Assembly (NCBI RefSeq): GCF_900114835.1
Contig: NZ_FOUJ01000001.1
Span: 558,001 to 622,000 of the forward strand
DNA: 64,000 nucleotides
Source of the DNA: Methanolobus profundi
Lineage (GTDB): Archaea; Halobacteriota; Methanosarcinia; Methanosarcinales; Methanosarcinaceae
Direction: 5' to 3'
Under the pieces are notes generated by a model, which saw only the letters and a list, made by a program, of their open reading frames with translations, had not been told where the DNA came from and made no database searches. Of this stretch, positions 62,501-64,000 are shown piece by piece. Numbering within the stretch: position 1 is the first letter of the stretch; each line of letters opens with the position of its first letter. The position numbers and the translations under genes were made by a program.

Positions 62501-64000
62501 GTGTATCCTTCACCAATATCCAATGAACTACCAGTCTCCATAATACTTTTATTTTCCAGAGCCACAGTCCCTTCGTCAGATCCAACATGGTATACAGGCT
62601 CGAGTTCGATACAATCATTGGAAATTCCATCGAATATTTTTGAGATATTGAATGTCACTATATTGTGGATTATCTGGGTTGAAGGGTCGAACCTGCTATA
62701 GGCAAATGTAGCATCTTCTTCTATTATGTCATGATCGATGACTGTGCCGTCCTTATCAATGGATATTAAGGCTTTTTTACCAGATATCTCATCTATAATG
62801 ACTGAATATCCATTATACAGCTTCCAGATATCTCCAACTTGTATGAACAGGAAGGACTCGGTGTCGAGTGTGTTCTCATCAGAGTAAAGGGTATAGTTAG
62901 TTGAGAGCTCAATAAATTGTTCGGATGTTGATATCAGGGTATTCAGAACCGGAAGTTCAACGATAGTTACAGTCTCACCGGTGTGTTCATTCAGCCGCTG
63001 ATATACATAATTACTGTTCTCGCTTACAACACGTTTGTCCACTACAGATCCATCTCTTTCAAGTGACAGTATACAGTAATCACTTTCCTTACCAACGTCA
63101 ATAACCCTTACAGAATAATTATTTCCAATATCCCATACTTCATCAGATTCCAGTAATATTGTCGGGTCAGTATCCAGTGTACCTGCATCAGTATATTGTT
63201 CTATCTGTGAGATAACTACAATACCATAGAATTGACTTTGAAATAGATCTGAAATATAGATGTTGACGATCATCTCATCACTGCCATTAAATGACCTGCT
63301 GTAATAGTAGTAATTATCTGCTGATGCAATGTGCTGATCAACAAGTTCTCCGTTCCTGCTAAGGTTTAGCAGGATCTGGTCACCATCTATATCTATTAAA
63401 TGTGGTGTTAGAGAATATCCATTTCTCAATTCCCATGTTTGTCCTGTTCGCATTAATATTTTGGATATACTACAGTCCCAGTTCTTCTCATAGGTTTCGC
63501 TTTTGTCAGAAACTATGGCTTTGATATAATGGTGTCCGGATGAAGATGAGTTATTTATGAGGGAATCAAATGTGTAATTTGCAGTGGATACATTTTTATC
63601 TGTCTGAATGTGAGTGTTATCCAGATACCAGTCTATTGTGGAAGTACGGCTTGTATTGATATAGAAGTCCTTTTTTTCGCCAATATGCATCGAACAATCA
63701 TCCCCGATGGGATTGGTTATAATGCTATCCGATAGATGTGCTTTTACTGTCCATGTCCACTCATTCTGAAGTATTCCATTCTCATTCTCTGCTACTACTT
63801 TCAGGTTGTATGTGCCGGATGTATTACTTATATTGGTATATGAGGCTGACATAACAGATTCATTGGTATAGAGTATCTCTTCATCAAGGATCCACGTAAT
63901 ATCTGCTATTTCATTCAGTTCTATATCAAAAGTGGTCATGTCTCCTTCATAGGAGCTTGCGTAAGGAGCATCCGGTGTTAATTGAACTATCGTCAGTGGT
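59584..64000 (-). CDS. Giant S-layer-type surface protein, partial at N-terminus (runs off right edge)
   Basis: At least 1471 codons: the frame stays open from 59584 through the right edge (PLTIVQLTPDAPYASSYEGD at the edge), so the start is outside; an internal ATG at 63939 is not the true start. Beginning with Ig-like units (ITWILDEE, STIDWYLDN), it carries six repeats of an S-layer duplication-domain type pattern (LRNGYSLTPHLIDIDGDQIL, IGNNYSVRVIDVG, LYNGYSVIIDEI, IGEGYTLDLMYVDIY, LPNGYSIEAKQIDVEGDKV, LREGYEMEVIHINAN). Then come another Ig-like unit, a GGGGGGG linker, a PGF-pre-PGF type domain (TPGFSPFVITG) and a C-terminal helix IPGLSGTPIVILIAFTALVM before RKKD. It should be exported and anchored at the cell surface. 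Confidence 0.93.
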   Translation of the reverse strand, partial: PLTIVQLTPDAPYASSYEGDMTTFDIELNEIADITWILDEEILYTNESVMSASYTNISNTSGTYNLKVVAENENGILQNEWTWTVKAHLSDSIITNPIGDDCSMHIGEKKDFYINTSRTSTIDWYLDNTHIQTDKNVSTANYTFDSLINNSSSSGHHYIKAIVSDKSETYEKNWDCSISKILMRTGQTWELRNGYSLTPHLIDIDGDQILLNLSRNGELVDQHIASADNYYYYSRSFNGSDEMIVNIYISDLFQSQFYGIVVISQIEQYTDAGTLDTDPTILLESDEVWDIGNNYSVRVIDVGKESDYCILSLERDGSVVDKRVVSENSNYVYQRLNEHTGETVTIVELPVLNTLISTSEQFIELSTNYTLYSDENTLDTESFLFIQVGDIWKLYNGYSVIIDEISGKKALISIDKDGTVIDHDIIEEDATFAYSRFDPSTQIIHNIVTFNISKIFDGISNDCIELEPVYHVGSDEGTVALENKSIMETGSSLDIGEGYTLDLMYVDIYAKKAYFHLLRNGQVADKIILGSGEYYYFERSVNGNEQTVISFLMDDVFSGETNKIAMIRDIFLDPYLANYDNSIEDTEKDDIRIRSLLYSAIDLSNITGPNDEDHITIGATDFPGLLYDNDENVSTETLKIFGGSYSNGNTIEADGLLYTTKIMLTGFKSSNIEGSYKFIGIFGERYTPLKTNMPHKLAEVLVDIDEKIVIPLGETLQLPNGYSIEAKQIDVEGDKVWVELAKDNEFIEDEIIDISTTGNTWIYDKDIAGEDDVVVMAMNVTKLFQEESEGMMVIEGLWLIDFENTHLIETGDIFGQLEVTEIGSDYLRFTNPEPIDLTRNSSVKIAGDLYFDIDDNDDLSFCIVKESVDANIQEIRGSVVEDKTTAEWTSVNFEGFNYISDEPLETERLLLNLSDRTIEENRLLYDTNPFLIDLKHDEWGEYTAIGFLGEKYLAGYDDLTTFQESNVSLLSNSILSRVLIDSNNHYVLYPESSLALREGYEMEVIHINANNSSAIVSLTKEGTIVDTTTVYSCNDYTYRTDLSSVDNITTIAVHFTDITNQTGTNSISIEGIFQISDEYLTLSSSDLYGNMEISNFSEESISMYNGHEIILSRASSVNITENIHFKVADSDKVRFYPYMDVMTTPLDIMTFGPSHASLKFYPGNCQNFSITANKECDITWMVNGTEMQVNGSCVSSCYSYTPASAGSYNITVFAETATENAQRTWDLAVTSTTSSTEATTSTGSSSGGGGGGGSTGEDYDNIMKKEVVREVVNKDIETSYHFVEEENAIESIKFIALKNAGPISATIEVLNDRSSFADKDPSGEVYQNMNIWIGKTGFATSDNIKDIQIRFKVSKEWIKENSIIGSSIYLYRYHDDIWNQLNTWKVEEDDDYIYFASETPGFSPFVITGMSELGTEDKERYNVPAENVRTEHLTDIDESGDLEDINSIPGLSGTPIVILIAFTALVMRKKD

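Noticed and set aside
1-64000. CRISPR array, insertion sequence, transposase or integrase
   Set aside because: I saw no regularly spaced direct repeats, no cas genes, no transposase or recombinase motifs and no terminal inverted repeats with target duplications.

Overview
The window is a chromosomal segment of a methanogenic archaeon, most likely a methylotrophic member of the Methanosarcinaceae. Pointers are the UPF0228 protein, S-layer duplication-domain exoproteins, an MtrA-like corrinoid protein, PhoU regulators with an AbrB-like N-terminus, a CooC-type ATPase, LL-diaminopimelate aminotransferase, GatD, an archaeal AspRS, archaeal pilin-type N-termini and TATA boxes about 25 bp before several starts. 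No species is claimed.

Layout. 1-5.6 kb: an edge-truncated Cys-rich gene, two small unknown genes, the proton-pumping pyrophosphatase hppA, a 59-aa membrane protein and an unusual GT-rich inverted repeat. 5.6-13.1 kb: tRNA thiolase ncsA/ttuA, a TctA-like permease, a cupin, a CooC-like ATPase, two lipoproteins, a CDF metal transporter and aroC. 13.1-31 kb: a phosphate-response region. It holds a PhnD-like binding lipoprotein overlapping a histidine kinase, PhoU-1, DUF5658-like membrane proteins, exported proteins, pstS-pstC-pstA and, directly coupled to pstA, a type IV pilus/archaellum-like machine (secretion ATPase, two TadC/FlaJ-type platform proteins, a divergent FlaH/KaiC-like protein and a pilin-like protein), then PhoU-2. 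31-39 kb: dapL, a PAS histidine kinase, an exported acetolactate decarboxylase, cheW, argH and gatD. 39-42.4 kb: an A+T-rich accessory patch with UPF0228 and two secreted-protein genes, each frameshifted at the signal peptide. 42.4-48.5 kb: aspS, rpiA, a split MgtE-type transporter with a duplicated PhoU/RCK-C partner, a Dabb protein and two flavin-type oxidoreductases. 48.7-52.8 kb: tRNA-Val and a small ArsR-controlled island. 52.8-64 kb: a multi-PAS kinase, an EamA transporter, a PEF-CTERM gene remnant, a MASE1-like membrane protein, another kinase and a giant S-layer-type protein that runs off the right edge.

The main discovery candidate is the phosphate/pilus region. PstS begins with an archaeal type IV pilin signal and hydrophobic helix instead of a lipoprotein signal. 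No pstB lies in the cluster. The gene after pstA is a secretion-type ATPase whose TTG start has a strong ribosome site inside pstA. A motif with core TATWTAGTTCYCAATA recurs in the promoters of the PhnD/kinase operon, phoU-1, a small membrane-protein gene, pstS (two weaker copies) and the pilin/FlaH-like divergent pair. I infer a phosphate-starvation regulon that includes a surface filament or pseudopilus carrying phosphate-binding subunits. A second candidate is the ArsR island, where three TTTCA-N8-TGAAA palindromes link an MFS exporter, a SAM methyltransferase, a Cys-rich small protein and an MtrA-like corrinoid protein.
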